Assembly: GCF_008974285.1 (NCBI RefSeq)
Contig: NZ_BKZV01000001.1
Location: 295,319-359,318 of the forward strand
DNA: 64,000 nt
Direction: 5' to 3'
From: Thermogemmatispora aurantia
GTDB taxonomy: Bacteria > Chloroflexota > Ktedonobacteria > Ktedonobacterales > Ktedonobacteraceae
Within the stretch, counting starts at the first letter, position 1, and each line of letters opens with the position of its first letter. This document shows positions 17,271-25,686 of this stretch, piece by piece. The notes below the pieces were generated by a model. The model ran no database searches, had not been told where the DNA came from, and saw only the letters and a list, made by a program, of their open reading frames with translations. The position numbers and the translations under genes are program-made.

Positions 17271-18890
17271 CTAGAGAGCTTGCTGCTCGGCAGCGCGTCG
17301 CGCACGCTCGCGCTCCTTCAGCTCGCGACGGAGAATCTTGCCAGAAGCTACCTTGGGAATGGAATCGATGAATTCCACAAAGCCCAGGCGCTTGTAACCG
17401 GCCAGGCGCCCATTGACAAAGGCGATCAGATCATCGGGCGTCACACTCTGACCTGGACGCAGGACGACAAAGCCTTTGGGCACCTCGCCGGCCTCGGGAT
17501 CAGGCACGGGGATCACCGCCGCATCCATGACCGCGGGATGCTCCAGGAGCAGGGCCTCGATCTCGGCAGGGGCAATGCCGAAGCCCTTGTACTTGATCAT
17601 CTCTTTCTTGCGATCAACAATGTAGGTGTAGCCGTCTTCGTCGACATGGCCGATGTCACCGGTATAGAGCCAGCCGTCGCGCAGCGTCTGAGCCGTCTCC
17701 TCGGGCGCCTTCCAGTAGCCTTTCATGACCTGGGGACCACGAATGATGATCTCCCCATCCTCGCCCACCGGCAGCTCACGCGTACCGGTCTCGATATCGA
17801 CAATCTTCTGCTCGGTATTGTGCACGGGCAGGCCGACGCTCTCCAGCCGCACCAGAGCCGGGTCCTTTGGCTGAGCATGGGTGAGCGGCGAGGCTTCGGT
17901 CAAGCCATAGCCCTGGACAACCTGAATGCCTGTCTTTTCCTGCACCTTGCGCGCCGGCTCCGGCGCCAGCGGGGCTGCTCCAGAGAAGATGTATTTGACG
18001 CTCTTGAGCTTGCTCAGATCAATGGGAGCATTAGCCAGTGCCAGGATAATTGGAGGAACCGCAAAGTAGTAGGTTACATTATATTTCTCACACAGCTCCA
18101 GGGACTGGAGCATATCGAAGCGTTCCATAACGATCTGCGTGGCTCCACAGGCCAGGAAACCACCAGTCAGCATGACACCATAGATGTGGTAGAAAGGCAG
18201 GAAGAGCAGAGCCACATCGGTGAAGGTTGTCTGGAGCGCCGTGGTAAATTGCAGATTATTGGAGACCAGATTGCGATGGGTGAGCATTGTCCCCTTGGGC
18301 AGGCCAGTCGTGCCCGAGGAATAGGGGAGCGCCAGCAGGTCATCAGGGTCGACCGGTACTGTCGGTGGCGCCTTCGGCGAGGACTCGCGCAGCAGGCGCC
18401 CGAAAGGGATCGCCTGGGGCATGCCCTCGGGTACATGGCTCCCGGTAACGATGACATGCTTCAGATTGGGCAGCGACTTCTGCGCCAGCACAGCCTGCAG
18501 CAGCGGCAGTAACTCGCGTTGCACCAGGATGGCACTGGCCTCCGAGTTCTCCAGTTGATAGGCAATCTCGCGCTCTTTATAGGAGGGATTCATCGGGGAC
18601 ACAACCAGACCGATGGAGGCCGCTGCGATGAAGGTGATGGTATATTCTGGCCGATTGAGGGTAAATATGCAGAGCCGCTCGCCCTTGCGCAGTCCCAGAT
18701 TGTACAGTCCGTTAGCAATGCAGTTCACCATCGAGACAACCTCTCGATAGGTCAGGCTGAGGTCATGGTAAATGATAGCCCGCCCATCGGGGTTACGCTC
18801 CGCCGCTCTGCGCAGCAGGTGATCATAGGGAACTTCTGGGAACTCGACGGGAGGTCTGAACAACTCGGGAGCAAACATTTTTTCTGGCAT
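17271..18890 (-). CDS. AMP-forming acyl/aryl-CoA ligase (4-coumarate-CoA ligase-like)
   Basis: 539-aa ANL-superfamily enzyme that activates a carboxylic acid as an acyl-adenylate and transfers it to CoA. Motifs: LPYSSGTTGLPKGTMLTH (P-loop, ~195-212), VQGYGLTEASPL, YTGDIGHVDEDGY (ATP/ribose Asp), DRKKEMIKYKGFGIAPAEIE (hinge) and PKVASGKILRREL (catalytic Lys of the C-terminal domain). The YKGFGIAPAEIE and SGKILRREL signatures resemble 4-coumarate-CoA and medium/long-chain ligases. GAAAGGA lies 7 nt before the ATG. It lies next to the mycofactocin and beta-oxidation genes and could feed that pathway; its substrate is not determined. Confidence 0.92.
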   Translation of the reverse strand: MPEKMFAPELFRPPVEFPEVPYDHLLRRAAERNPDGRAIIYHDLSLTYREVVSMVNCIANGLYNLGLRKGERLCIFTLNRPEYTITFIAAASIGLVVSPMNPSYKEREIAYQLENSEASAILVQRELLPLLQAVLAQKSLPNLKHVIVTGSHVPEGMPQAIPFGRLLRESSPKAPPTVPVDPDDLLALPYSSGTTGLPKGTMLTHRNLVSNNLQFTTALQTTFTDVALLFLPFYHIYGVMLTGGFLACGATQIVMERFDMLQSLELCEKYNVTYYFAVPPIILALANAPIDLSKLKSVKYIFSGAAPLAPEPARKVQEKTGIQVVQGYGLTEASPLTHAQPKDPALVRLESVGLPVHNTEQKIVDIETGTRELPVGEDGEIIIRGPQVMKGYWKAPEETAQTLRDGWLYTGDIGHVDEDGYTYIVDRKKEMIKYKGFGIAPAEIEALLLEHPAVMDAAVIPVPDPEAGEVPKGFVVLRPGQSVTPDDLIAFVNGRLAGYKRLGFVEFIDSIPKVASGKILRRELKERERARRAAEQQAL

Positions 18891-19263
18891 GCTTCAATCC
18901 TTTCTCGACCCGGCCCTGGGTCTCAACTGCAATGCAGAATGCAGATTCTCTTGCAAGCAGTAACAGCAGGTGAAAAAAGCTACCGGGTATTGAAGCGACG
19001 CGGTAGCCAGGTTCTGCTCAGCTTCGCTGCTTTCGCAGGCTTGTATAGTAGCATACTCCAGACATGCGAGCTGGTCAATACAGCATTCGTTCGGGTTTCA
19101 TACATTTCGAATTATCAGCAGGTGAGGATAAGCTTCCTTCCCTTGACGAGGGCAGCTTGACACCCTATAATCCTCTCAAAGAAAGCGATGTCAGCCAGTG
19201 CTCGGTGAGGCCGCAGGCAGCACCTGGCGCCGGCTTCCGTCCAGAAAGGACCTGTTCCCCCCT
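18891..19263. other. Divergent intergenic region
   Basis: Between the CoA ligase and the GxGYxYP gene. It holds a leftward promoter (19050-19078); no coding feature was recognised. Confidence 0.45.
19050..19078 (-). promoter_or_regulatory. Candidate promoter for the CoA ligase
   Basis: Read leftward: TTGACC (19078-19073), 17-bp spacer, TATGCT (19055-19050). It points at the CoA ligase with a leader of ~150 nt. Confidence 0.55.
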
Positions 19264-20895
19264 ATGGATGCCGAGCGAGGCGCGGCCTCGTTCTCTCTTG
19301 ATTGGCCAGTGAACGCCTTTTTCCCACAGCTGCAAGCGCCTCACAACCTGGCAGTGGCTGATCTACGCGATGCCTCCTTCGCTGTCAAGCTGGCAGCCAG
19401 CACGCTGGCCGGCCTGGTGAACGTGCCACAGCCACAGCTTTACCTGGCAACCTACGACGATGATCTTTTCTGGCTGCAAAGCGCCATCGCTCCCTGGCCT
19501 GTGCAGCTGGAAAGACTGGAAGCGCAAGGGGAGACCTTGCTCAGCGAGCTGATCGCCCGCTTTCAGGCGCGCATTGCTGGCTTCATTGTCTATGACCCAC
19601 AGCGCCCGGCCAGTATCAATGTGGCGACTACGCTGGCCGGTATCCAGGCGGGCGTGGTGGCAGCCCCCGAGCTGCTGCCGCTGCTACAAGCAGCTGGAAG
19701 GAAGCCAGTGCTGAGGGACCTGCGCCTTCAGCGCTGGGAGAGTGCGAGCCTGGCCTATCGTTGGGCAAGAGAGATCAGTCAGACCCAGAGATCACGACGA
19801 TCCCTGGCCGGTATGAAGCCAGAGATCGCCAGCGGCTTGCGCTCCTTCCTGGTAGCTACGCGCACCTTCGTCCACTGGCTCGATTCGCGCCCCTGGCAGT
19901 CCTCCGCAGGCCAGCAGCGCCAGCTCCTGGAGGAACTGCTCGCAGAGCTTCTCCCTGGCAGCATCCATCTGGGCTGGTTCCCCGACGAGGGAAGCGGGGT
20001 AACACTGGCTTCAGAGCGGGCCGTGGCGGTTCTGGCAAGCGACCATTGCAGCAATCTAGAGGTCTGGACTGCCCTGCAGCCCCTAGAGCTGATCGAACGC
20101 CTCCAGACCCTGGCTCAGCGCTATCGCCGTCAGCAGGATGAGCGCCCTCTGCCAGCCCTGGAGCCACGCGTCTACCTGTCTTTGACGATCAGTGACGGAG
20201 ATAACCTGCAATACACGCAGCATCGTATGCTGCATCTGTGGCGTGATCCGGCCCGCGGCAGATTCCCACTTGGCTGGACGATCGCTCCAGCGCTCCTGGA
20301 GGCCGCTCCCGCCCTGGCAGCCTATTACCTGGAGACAGCCAGCCCCCAGGATGAGCTGATCGCCGGCCCCAGCGGCGCCGCCTACATGTTCCCATCGAGC
20401 TGGCCAGCTGCCCAGCGGCCAGCCTTCCTGGAGCATAGCCAGCGCCTGCTCTCAGGAATGGGCCTCTCTCTCCTGCAGGTGCTCGATGGCGACTGGCGTC
20501 AGCGGTTGGGCCTGCCGCTTCCGGCTAGCATGCGCCTGTCTAATGTTGAGGAGCAGCGCGCCTTTATCGAGGCACTCCGGCCCGCTGGGCTGCGCGGTCT
20601 GCTCACAGGTGCTGGTGGCCTCACTCTAAGCTATAAGAAAATCATGGACGTGCCCGTCTATCACAATCTGGGGCTTGTCAGCAGCAGATCTCAGCTGGTG
20701 CACCTCGTTAGAGGACTGCAAGCCACGCATCATCGGCGACCGCTCTTCCTCCAACTCTATGTGCTGGCCTGGCGCCTGACACCCAGCGCCCTCTGGGAGG
20801 CTTTGCAGGAACTGCGTGAGATCGCTTATCCTGTAGCCCCGGGTCAGCTTCTGCAGCTCATTGCTCAACAAGGGGCAGGGGGAGCAGAATCGTGA
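19264..20895 (+). CDS. GxGYxYP-domain protein, putative glycoside-hydrolase-related
   Basis: ~543 aa. The C-terminal half carries SDGDNLQYTQHRM and, later, GPSGAAYMFPSSWP, which fits the GxGYxYP family signature; the N-terminal half (QLYLATYDDDLFWLQ and following) fits the matching N-terminal domain. The family is a putative glycoside-hydrolase clan with little experimental data. ATG at 19264 has AAAGGA 13 nt upstream; an in-frame GTG at 19198 is an alternative without a clear Shine-Dalgarno. Its stop codon overlaps the start of mftF, so the two are translationally coupled. That coupling suggests a role in building or trimming the mycofactocin glucan, which is inference. Confidence 0.75.
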   Translation: MDAERGAASFSLDWPVNAFFPQLQAPHNLAVADLRDASFAVKLAASTLAGLVNVPQPQLYLATYDDDLFWLQSAIAPWPVQLERLEAQGETLLSELIARFQARIAGFIVYDPQRPASINVATTLAGIQAGVVAAPELLPLLQAAGRKPVLRDLRLQRWESASLAYRWAREISQTQRSRRSLAGMKPEIASGLRSFLVATRTFVHWLDSRPWQSSAGQQRQLLEELLAELLPGSIHLGWFPDEGSGVTLASERAVAVLASDHCSNLEVWTALQPLELIERLQTLAQRYRRQQDERPLPALEPRVYLSLTISDGDNLQYTQHRMLHLWRDPARGRFPLGWTIAPALLEAAPALAAYYLETASPQDELIAGPSGAAYMFPSSWPAAQRPAFLEHSQRLLSGMGLSLLQVLDGDWRQRLGLPLPASMRLSNVEEQRAFIEALRPAGLRGLLTGAGGLTLSYKKIMDVPVYHNLGLVSSRSQLVHLVRGLQATHHRRPLFLQLYVLAWRLTPSALWEALQELREIAYPVAPGQLLQLIAQQGAGGAES

Positions 20896-22559
20896 TGAGT
20901 CCTCAGAGCTACTCTTATCCATCGCCTGGTTGTTACCGCCTGGCGCCTGGTCTGTGCCTGCTAGAAAGGGCAGCAGGCCGGCCAGGGGGACTGGTTATCG
21001 CTTCCTACCCGCTGCGCGTCTTGCGCCTTGGCCAGCAAGCCTGGCAGTTGCTCAACCTGTGTCGCCAAGAGCGCAGCAGCGAGGAGTTAGTTCGCCTGAG
21101 TGGACTTGCACCCAAGCGGGTGGCCATGCTCTGCCAGCAGCTCAGCGCCAAAGGGCTATTGGAGGCCGGCCCCCCACTGCCACCGAGGTCGTGGCCAGGA
21201 GTCTCCGTGATCGTGCCCACCTGCAACCGTGTCCGCCAGCTTGAGCGCTGCCTGCAGGCCATCCTTGAGCTGCGCTATCCATCACAGGCACTGGAAATCA
21301 TCGTGGCCGATGATGCTTCTCGCGATCAGACGCCGGCTTTGCTCACTCGCTTCGTTCCAGCCTTCGCCAGTCGTGGGGTGAGACTGCATTGTCTGCGCCA
21401 CGCCCGGCGTCAGGGAGCCGCAGGCGCCCGCAACAGTGGCGCCACCGCCGCTCGCTACGATCTCCTGGCCTTCGTCGATGATGACTGCGTGGTAACGCCA
21501 GACTGGCTCACCACCCTGGTACCACTCTTCAGCGAGACCGGCGTGGCCGCCGTCGGCGGTCAAATCCGCGCCTACGAAACCGGCAGCGTGCTGGGGCGCT
21601 ACGAGGATGTCCGTTCCTCGCTCTTCATGGGCCTGCAGCCGCAGGAGGTGCGCTTGAGTGGGCCGCTCACCTACCTTCCCACAGCCTGCTTACTCGTGCG
21701 CCGCGAAGCCTGGCAGGCTCTGGGCGGTTTTACTCCTCTGAGCTGCGGCGAGGATGTTGATTTCTGCTACCGGCTGCTCGCTCAGGGCTGGCGCATCCGC
21801 TATTGGCCCGCTCCCGAGAGCGTGGTCTACCATGACTATCGCACCCGCCTTGGGACGTTCCTGGGGACACGGGTGCGCTATGCCTCTGCCGAGGCTGTGC
21901 TCCAACAGCTTCACCCGCAGCAGCGCCGGATACTGCTGCTCCCACCTCGGGAAGCAAGTTTTGCCGCCCTGACACTCGGCAGCCTCTGGCAGCTTTTCAC
22001 CACTCGCCCCCTGGGTAGCCTTTTGCGGACCAGGTCACAGGGTCGGCAGCGCCCGAGCAGGACAGGGCAGGCGCGCCTCTCCCTCCTACTGGCACTTTTG
22101 GCTCTGCTGCTGCCTGGGGCCAGTACCTGGCGTCGCCGTCAGACTGCCCGGCTTGCTCACCTGCCGCTGACAGCCTGGCAAATCTGGCAGGCCACGCTGC
22201 GCAGTTACCTGGCCTACACCTACCACCTTTGCCGCCATCTGACCCGCTACTATACACTCGCGCTACTAGCCGCGGGCCTGCTCTTTCCGCCGCTTTTGGT
22301 GCTGGTCGGCCTACTTCAAGCCGTGGTGGTAGGCGTTGATTACGCGCGCCTGCGTCCGCGCCTGAGCCTGCCCGCATTCGCCCTCTACTCTCTGCTAGAG
22401 GATTGTGCTTACGCTCTCGGCCTGCTGCTCGGCTGCTGGAGGCAGCGCACCTGGCGGCCATTGCTAGCCGTGATAGAATGGAAGAATGCCACAGTTACCC
22501 AACTTGCTCAACCATCCGAGTCAGGCTCACCCTCTCCACCTTCACTTGACCAACGATAG
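20892..22559 (+). CDS. mftF: Mycofactocin glycosyltransferase MftF
   Basis: 555-aa membrane-associated family 2 glycosyltransferase. Residues ~1-95 are a PqqD-like domain (ending VAMLCQQLSAKGLLEAG) that in related systems handles peptide-derived substrates. Residues ~100-330 are GT2: SVIVPTCNRVRQLERCL, IIVADDASRDQTP, NSGATAARYDLLAFVDDDC (the DDD metal site) and GGFTPLSCGEDVDFCYRL. The C-terminal ~200 residues contain hydrophobic segments. PqqD plus GT2 is diagnostic of MftF, which adds beta-1,4-glucose units to mycofactocin. GGGGGAG precedes the GTG start; ATG three bases later is equally possible. It overlaps the upstream GxGYxYP gene and is followed by a hydrolase 28 bp on. Confidence 0.9.
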   Translation: MMSPQSYSYPSPGCYRLAPGLCLLERAAGRPGGLVIASYPLRVLRLGQQAWQLLNLCRQERSSEELVRLSGLAPKRVAMLCQQLSAKGLLEAGPPLPPRSWPGVSVIVPTCNRVRQLERCLQAILELRYPSQALEIIVADDASRDQTPALLTRFVPAFASRGVRLHCLRHARRQGAAGARNSGATAARYDLLAFVDDDCVVTPDWLTTLVPLFSETGVAAVGGQIRAYETGSVLGRYEDVRSSLFMGLQPQEVRLSGPLTYLPTACLLVRREAWQALGGFTPLSCGEDVDFCYRLLAQGWRIRYWPAPESVVYHDYRTRLGTFLGTRVRYASAEAVLQQLHPQQRRILLLPPREASFAALTLGSLWQLFTTRPLGSLLRTRSQGRQRPSRTGQARLSLLLALLALLLPGASTWRRRQTARLAHLPLTAWQIWQATLRSYLAYTYHLCRHLTRYYTLALLAAGLLFPPLLVLVGLLQAVVVGVDYARLRPRLSLPAFALYSLLEDCAYALGLLLGCWRQRTWRPLLAVIEWKNATVTQLAQPSESGSPSPPSLDQR

Positions 22560-22587
22560 CGTTGAAAGGAGGTGACGCAGGCAGACG

Positions 22588-23409
22588 ATGGCAGGAAGGC
22601 TGGAACCTGAATGGGGTTTTATTGAAGCTCGCGGTACGCGACTCTACTACGAAGTCGCCGGACGCGGTCATCCGCTGGTCCTGCTCCACAGCGGCTTGCT
22701 CGATCATCGCGCCTGGGACCCGCAGTTCATGGAGTTCGCTCGCTACTACGAGGTTGTGCGCTACGATCTACGCGGCTTCGGTCGCTCGGCGATGGGTAAC
22801 GTCGAGTACTCGGATGTCCGCGATCTTTACGATGTACTCAACGATCTGGCCATCGACCGTGCCTACTTGCTGGGCCTGTCAAGGGGCGGCAGGGTAGCCA
22901 TCGATTTCGCCCTGACCTATCCCGAGATGGTCGATGCCTTGATTCTGGCCGCCGCCAACATCAGCGGTTACGATAACTATATGCCGGAAACGCTGGAGCG
23001 CGGGAAGCGCATCGCCGCCGCTGCCCGGGCGCAGGATAAGGAGCAGCTCTATGAGCTGTGGGCCACTGATCCGGCGATGCCGCACGAGGACGAATATCCA
23101 GAAGCAGCACAGCGCTACCGAGAGCTATTGCGCGACTACAGCTTTGTGCACTACCTGAATCCAGTGCCCAGCGAGCAGCTCAGGCCACCCGCCCTGCAGC
23201 GTCTGGCAGAGATCCGCCAGCCGACCTTGATTCTGATCGGAGACGCAGACTCGCTGGAGATGCAGGCCCAGGCCGAGCTACTGGAAGCCGGCATCATCGA
23301 TGCCAAGAAGGTGGTTATTCGCGGCGCGCGGCACATGCTGAACCTCGAGCGCCCCGAGACCTTCAACCGAGCTGTGTTGACATTTCTACACAGTCTGGAG
23401 CGTCGCTAG
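22588..23409 (+). CDS. Alpha/beta-hydrolase
   Basis: 273-aa alpha/beta-hydrolase fold protein. LVLLHSGLLDHRAWDPQF is the oxyanion-hole strand, RYDLRGFGRS is the usual lid-side block, and LLGLSRGGRVAIDFA is the nucleophile elbow with the catalytic Ser. An acidic residue in LIGDADS and the His of GARHMLNLERPE complete the triad. AAAGGAGGTGA precedes the ATG with a long spacer. It is the third gene of a GxGYxYP-mftF-hydrolase operon, the last before a terminator-like hairpin. Substrates of this fold range from esters to lactones; a role in mycofactocin chemistry is only suggested by position. Confidence 0.88.
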   Translation: MAGRLEPEWGFIEARGTRLYYEVAGRGHPLVLLHSGLLDHRAWDPQFMEFARYYEVVRYDLRGFGRSAMGNVEYSDVRDLYDVLNDLAIDRAYLLGLSRGGRVAIDFALTYPEMVDALILAAANISGYDNYMPETLERGKRIAAAARAQDKEQLYELWATDPAMPHEDEYPEAAQRYRELLRDYSFVHYLNPVPSEQLRPPALQRLAEIRQPTLILIGDADSLEMQAQAELLEAGIIDAKKVVIRGARHMLNLERPETFNRAVLTFLHSLERR

Positions 23410-23489
23410 GCAGGCAGCGGCAGGGCCAGCAGCGATACGACAACAAGACAGCGAGATGTCTCCCATCCCGCACTGCATGCTGCACGCCT

Positions 23490-23521
23490 GTCGAGCACCG
23501 CCCCCCAGAGCAGTGCTCGAC
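23490..23521. terminator. Hairpin between convergent hydrolase and mftC genes
   Basis: GTCGAGCAC (23490-23498) and GTGCTCGAC (23513-23521) form a perfect 9-bp stem with a 14-nt loop. ACCTG repeats follow; there is no T-tract. Placed between two convergent genes. Confidence 0.5.
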
Positions 23522-23632
23522 CTGACCTGACCTGACTGCCGCTGCCTCCTGGCAACGTTTCTTGAATGTCCTGTCCCTCATGCTCGTTTCTCATGATCTT
23601 CCGACTACTATAGCGCTGTTATTACCTTTTAT

Positions 23633-24865
23633 CTATTCTTGCCGCAGGAGAGCGTCCTCCTGCATGGCCACCGACGAGCACGGGGCTTCAGGCGAAGCGT
23701 GCAATGGATCAACAGGACTACCAGCGAGCACACACTCGGGATCACGCACCTGCAGGCTGCGCTGGACGAACCACTTGGTGGCCGGGCAACCACCGTGACA
23801 GAGGTCATAGTGCACACAGCCGCCACAGGAGCCAGCCCCCATTTGGCGGTAGAAGGCAAAGACCGGCGAGTGCCGCCAGATCTCACGAAAACTCTGTTCA
23901 TGCAGATTGCCGGCCTCGAACTCGGGCGTCTGGAAAAAGGCACAGGGATAGACCTCGCCTTCGGGGCAGATACAGCAGGTCGCCGTCGCTGCACCACACA
24001 TATCCAGCCCTGCCAGACGCTCGCCGAAAGCATTCAAGTGGAAAAACGAATCGGCAGTCAGCACATCGGGATGCTCCCGCAACCAGGCCACGAAGCTGCG
24101 ATACTGCTCACGCGTGGGATGTAGCTCTTCCCATACGGCGCGCCCACGACCAGAAGGGCGCAGGCGCGTTACGCGCAGCTTGGCGCCAAAGTCGCCGGCA
24201 ATCGCATAGAGACGATCCAATTCGGGGAAGCTATAACGCGTCAGGACACTATTGACGGTTAAACTCAGGCCCTCGGCAGCCAGACGCTCCAGGCCACGCA
24301 TGGCTCGCCGAAACGCATCTTGCCCCCGAATGCGATCATTGGTCTCAGGGGTGGCACCGTCCAGGCTGACCTGAAAATAAATCGGCTCCAGAGCAGCCAG
24401 GCGTTGAGCGCGCTCAGGAGTGATCAGCGTGCCATTCGTGCTGACGCACATCACCAGGTCACGCTCGCGGCAGCGCTCCAGCACGCGCCAGATGCCCGGA
24501 TACATGAACGGCTCGCCGCCCCCAAAGTGGATCTGGAAGACCTGCATCTCGGCCAGCTCATCGACCACGGCCAGTGCCTGCTCTGTCGTCAGCTCACGCG
24601 GACGGCGTTTCCCCGAGGAGGAGAGGCAATGCACGCAAGTCAGATTGCAGGCAGCCGTGATCTCCCAGGTGACCGTGATTGGCGCCGAGAGTCCCCCTCG
24701 CAGGAAACGCTGCGAGCCGCTGGTCTGCGCAGGCAAGAGCGGGTCACCAGTCTCGGCAAAAGCAGCTCTGGCCAGAGGATGAAGAGCGCCAGACTCCGCC
24801 TCCGCCCGCCTCTGGTCCCCCATCCACTGGTGGCGACGCCCATGAAACTGTACGAATTGGATCAT
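23633..24865 (-). CDS. mftC: Mycofactocin radical SAM maturase MftC
   Basis: 410-aa radical SAM/SPASM enzyme. CNLTCVHC (Cys 73, 77, 80) binds the SAM-cleaving 4Fe-4S cluster, followed by IHFGGGEPFMYP (GGE motif). The C-terminal SPASM region has many Cys: CGAATATCCICPEGEVYPC and CGGCVHYDLCHGGCPA. In characterised systems MftC oxidatively decarboxylates the C-terminal Tyr of MftA and crosslinks it to the preceding Val. The first ~60 residues are not conserved radical-SAM sequence. GAAGGAG precedes the start. It lies 105 bp downstream of mftB on the same strand. The MftC call rests on neighbours as well as sequence. Confidence 0.92.
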   Translation of the reverse strand: MIQFVQFHGRRHQWMGDQRRAEAESGALHPLARAAFAETGDPLLPAQTSGSQRFLRGGLSAPITVTWEITAACNLTCVHCLSSSGKRRPRELTTEQALAVVDELAEMQVFQIHFGGGEPFMYPGIWRVLERCRERDLVMCVSTNGTLITPERAQRLAALEPIYFQVSLDGATPETNDRIRGQDAFRRAMRGLERLAAEGLSLTVNSVLTRYSFPELDRLYAIAGDFGAKLRVTRLRPSGRGRAVWEELHPTREQYRSFVAWLREHPDVLTADSFFHLNAFGERLAGLDMCGAATATCCICPEGEVYPCAFFQTPEFEAGNLHEQSFREIWRHSPVFAFYRQMGAGSCGGCVHYDLCHGGCPATKWFVQRSLQVRDPECVLAGSPVDPLHASPEAPCSSVAMQEDALLRQE

Positions 24866-24970
24866 GCCTTTCTGCTCCTTCTTCTACGAGTGCTCCGCTT
24901 GGCGGCCCATGGCCGTCCTGGCCCGCCGTAGAGAGGCCGGGTCCTAGACAACCATCGCGCATTGCTCACT

Positions 24971-25300
24971 CTACTCAGCCGCCGTCTCCTCAGGAGCTGG
25001 CCCAGCTACCACCTCGGCCTCTAGATAGCCGCGTTTCCGCAGCTCATCGAGTGCCGTCAAGAGGCGGGCCTTAGCTCCTGCGGAAGAGACTTGCTGTTCG
25101 ATGGCCGCACTGAGATCGCCAGCAAACTGCTCTCGCGCTAAGAGGAGCAGATCAATCAGACGTGGAGAATTGACGAATGAGAGCGTTCCCCGATCAGCAC
25201 AGCCATACTTATAGAGGATGCCGCCAAAGGCCTCGCGCCGAATCTTGACCTCCGGTAGCAGACGATAGCGGTAGCCCGCCGAATGTGCTGTCATGGTCAT
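24971..25300 (-). CDS. mftB: Mycofactocin precursor-peptide chaperone MftB
   Basis: 109-aa PqqD-like RiPP recognition protein. RLLPEVKIRREAFGGILYKYGCADRGTLSFVNSPRLIDLL matches the MftB pattern well, with the C-terminal helical half (LLTALDELRKRGYLEAEVV) that forms the peptide-binding fold. MftB binds MftA and presents it to MftC. ATG at 25300 is preceded by AAGGA; a second Met two codons on is an alternative. Promoter and palindrome upstream are annotated separately. With mftC it forms a two-gene transcript running away from mftA. Confidence 0.9.
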   Translation of the reverse strand: MTMTAHSAGYRYRLLPEVKIRREAFGGILYKYGCADRGTLSFVNSPRLIDLLLLAREQFAGDLSAAIEQQVSSAGAKARLLTALDELRKRGYLEAEVVAGPAPEETAAE

Positions 25301-25331
25301 AGCAGTCCTTCTTTCTACCTGGTGGTCAGGC

Positions 25332-25348
25332 AGACAGGCAGCCTGTCT
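25332..25348. promoter_or_regulatory. 17-bp palindrome upstream of mftB
   Basis: AGACAGGC-A-GCCTGTCT, two perfect 8-bp arms around one base, ending 32 bp before the mftB start. It lies within the predicted mftB leader. It could be a repressor operator or, as RNA, a 7-bp hairpin with a CAG loop close to the ribosome-binding site. Confidence 0.5.
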
Positions 25349-25445
25349 ACTGCGAAGGCAGGGGCCAGGTGACCCCTAGTGTCCCAATTCCAAAGCCAGC
25401 TTGCTTACCGCGCGAGCGGACGCAGCGAGAACGGTATACAGAGGA

Positions 25446-25475
25446 AGCATACTCAGAGATCTATCCCAGAGTCAA
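25446..25475 (-). promoter_or_regulatory. Candidate promoter for mftBC
   Basis: Read leftward: TTGACT (25475-25470), 18-bp spacer, TATGCT (25451-25446). It gives a leader of ~140 nt for mftB. Confidence 0.5.
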
Positions 25476-25557
25476 GGGCGCCAGTCTGAAGCGTTAGATA
25501 CTGTAGGGGAGAGAGCGCGAGACCCCGTCCACAGCTCCCCCTTGTTAGCTAGAACAC

Positions 25558-25586
25558 TTGGCAGACATGACACCGCGTGCTACACT
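25558..25586 (+). promoter_or_regulatory. Candidate promoter for the PBP gene
   Basis: TTGGCA (25558-25563), 17-bp spacer, TACACT (25581-25586), ~100 bp before the start codon. Confidence 0.6.
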
Positions 25587-25686
25587 TGCCTGGATCTTAC
25601 CTAACAGCAAGCAAGATCGATAGAAGAGACACAACAGGCAAGAGAGCACAAAAACTGTTCCGAGACAGACGCAAGGATCGAACGTC

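Larger units (their letters stand above)
25301..25686. other. Divergent promoter region of mftBC and the PBP gene
   Basis: 386 bp between mftB (leftward) and the PBP gene (rightward). It contains one promoter in each direction and a 17-bp palindrome; no coding sequence is apparent. Confidence 0.6.

Noticed and set aside
17169-18512. 447-aa reading frame on the + strand
   Set aside because: It is antisense to the CoA ligase, whose motifs are complete; the protein has no recognisable domain.
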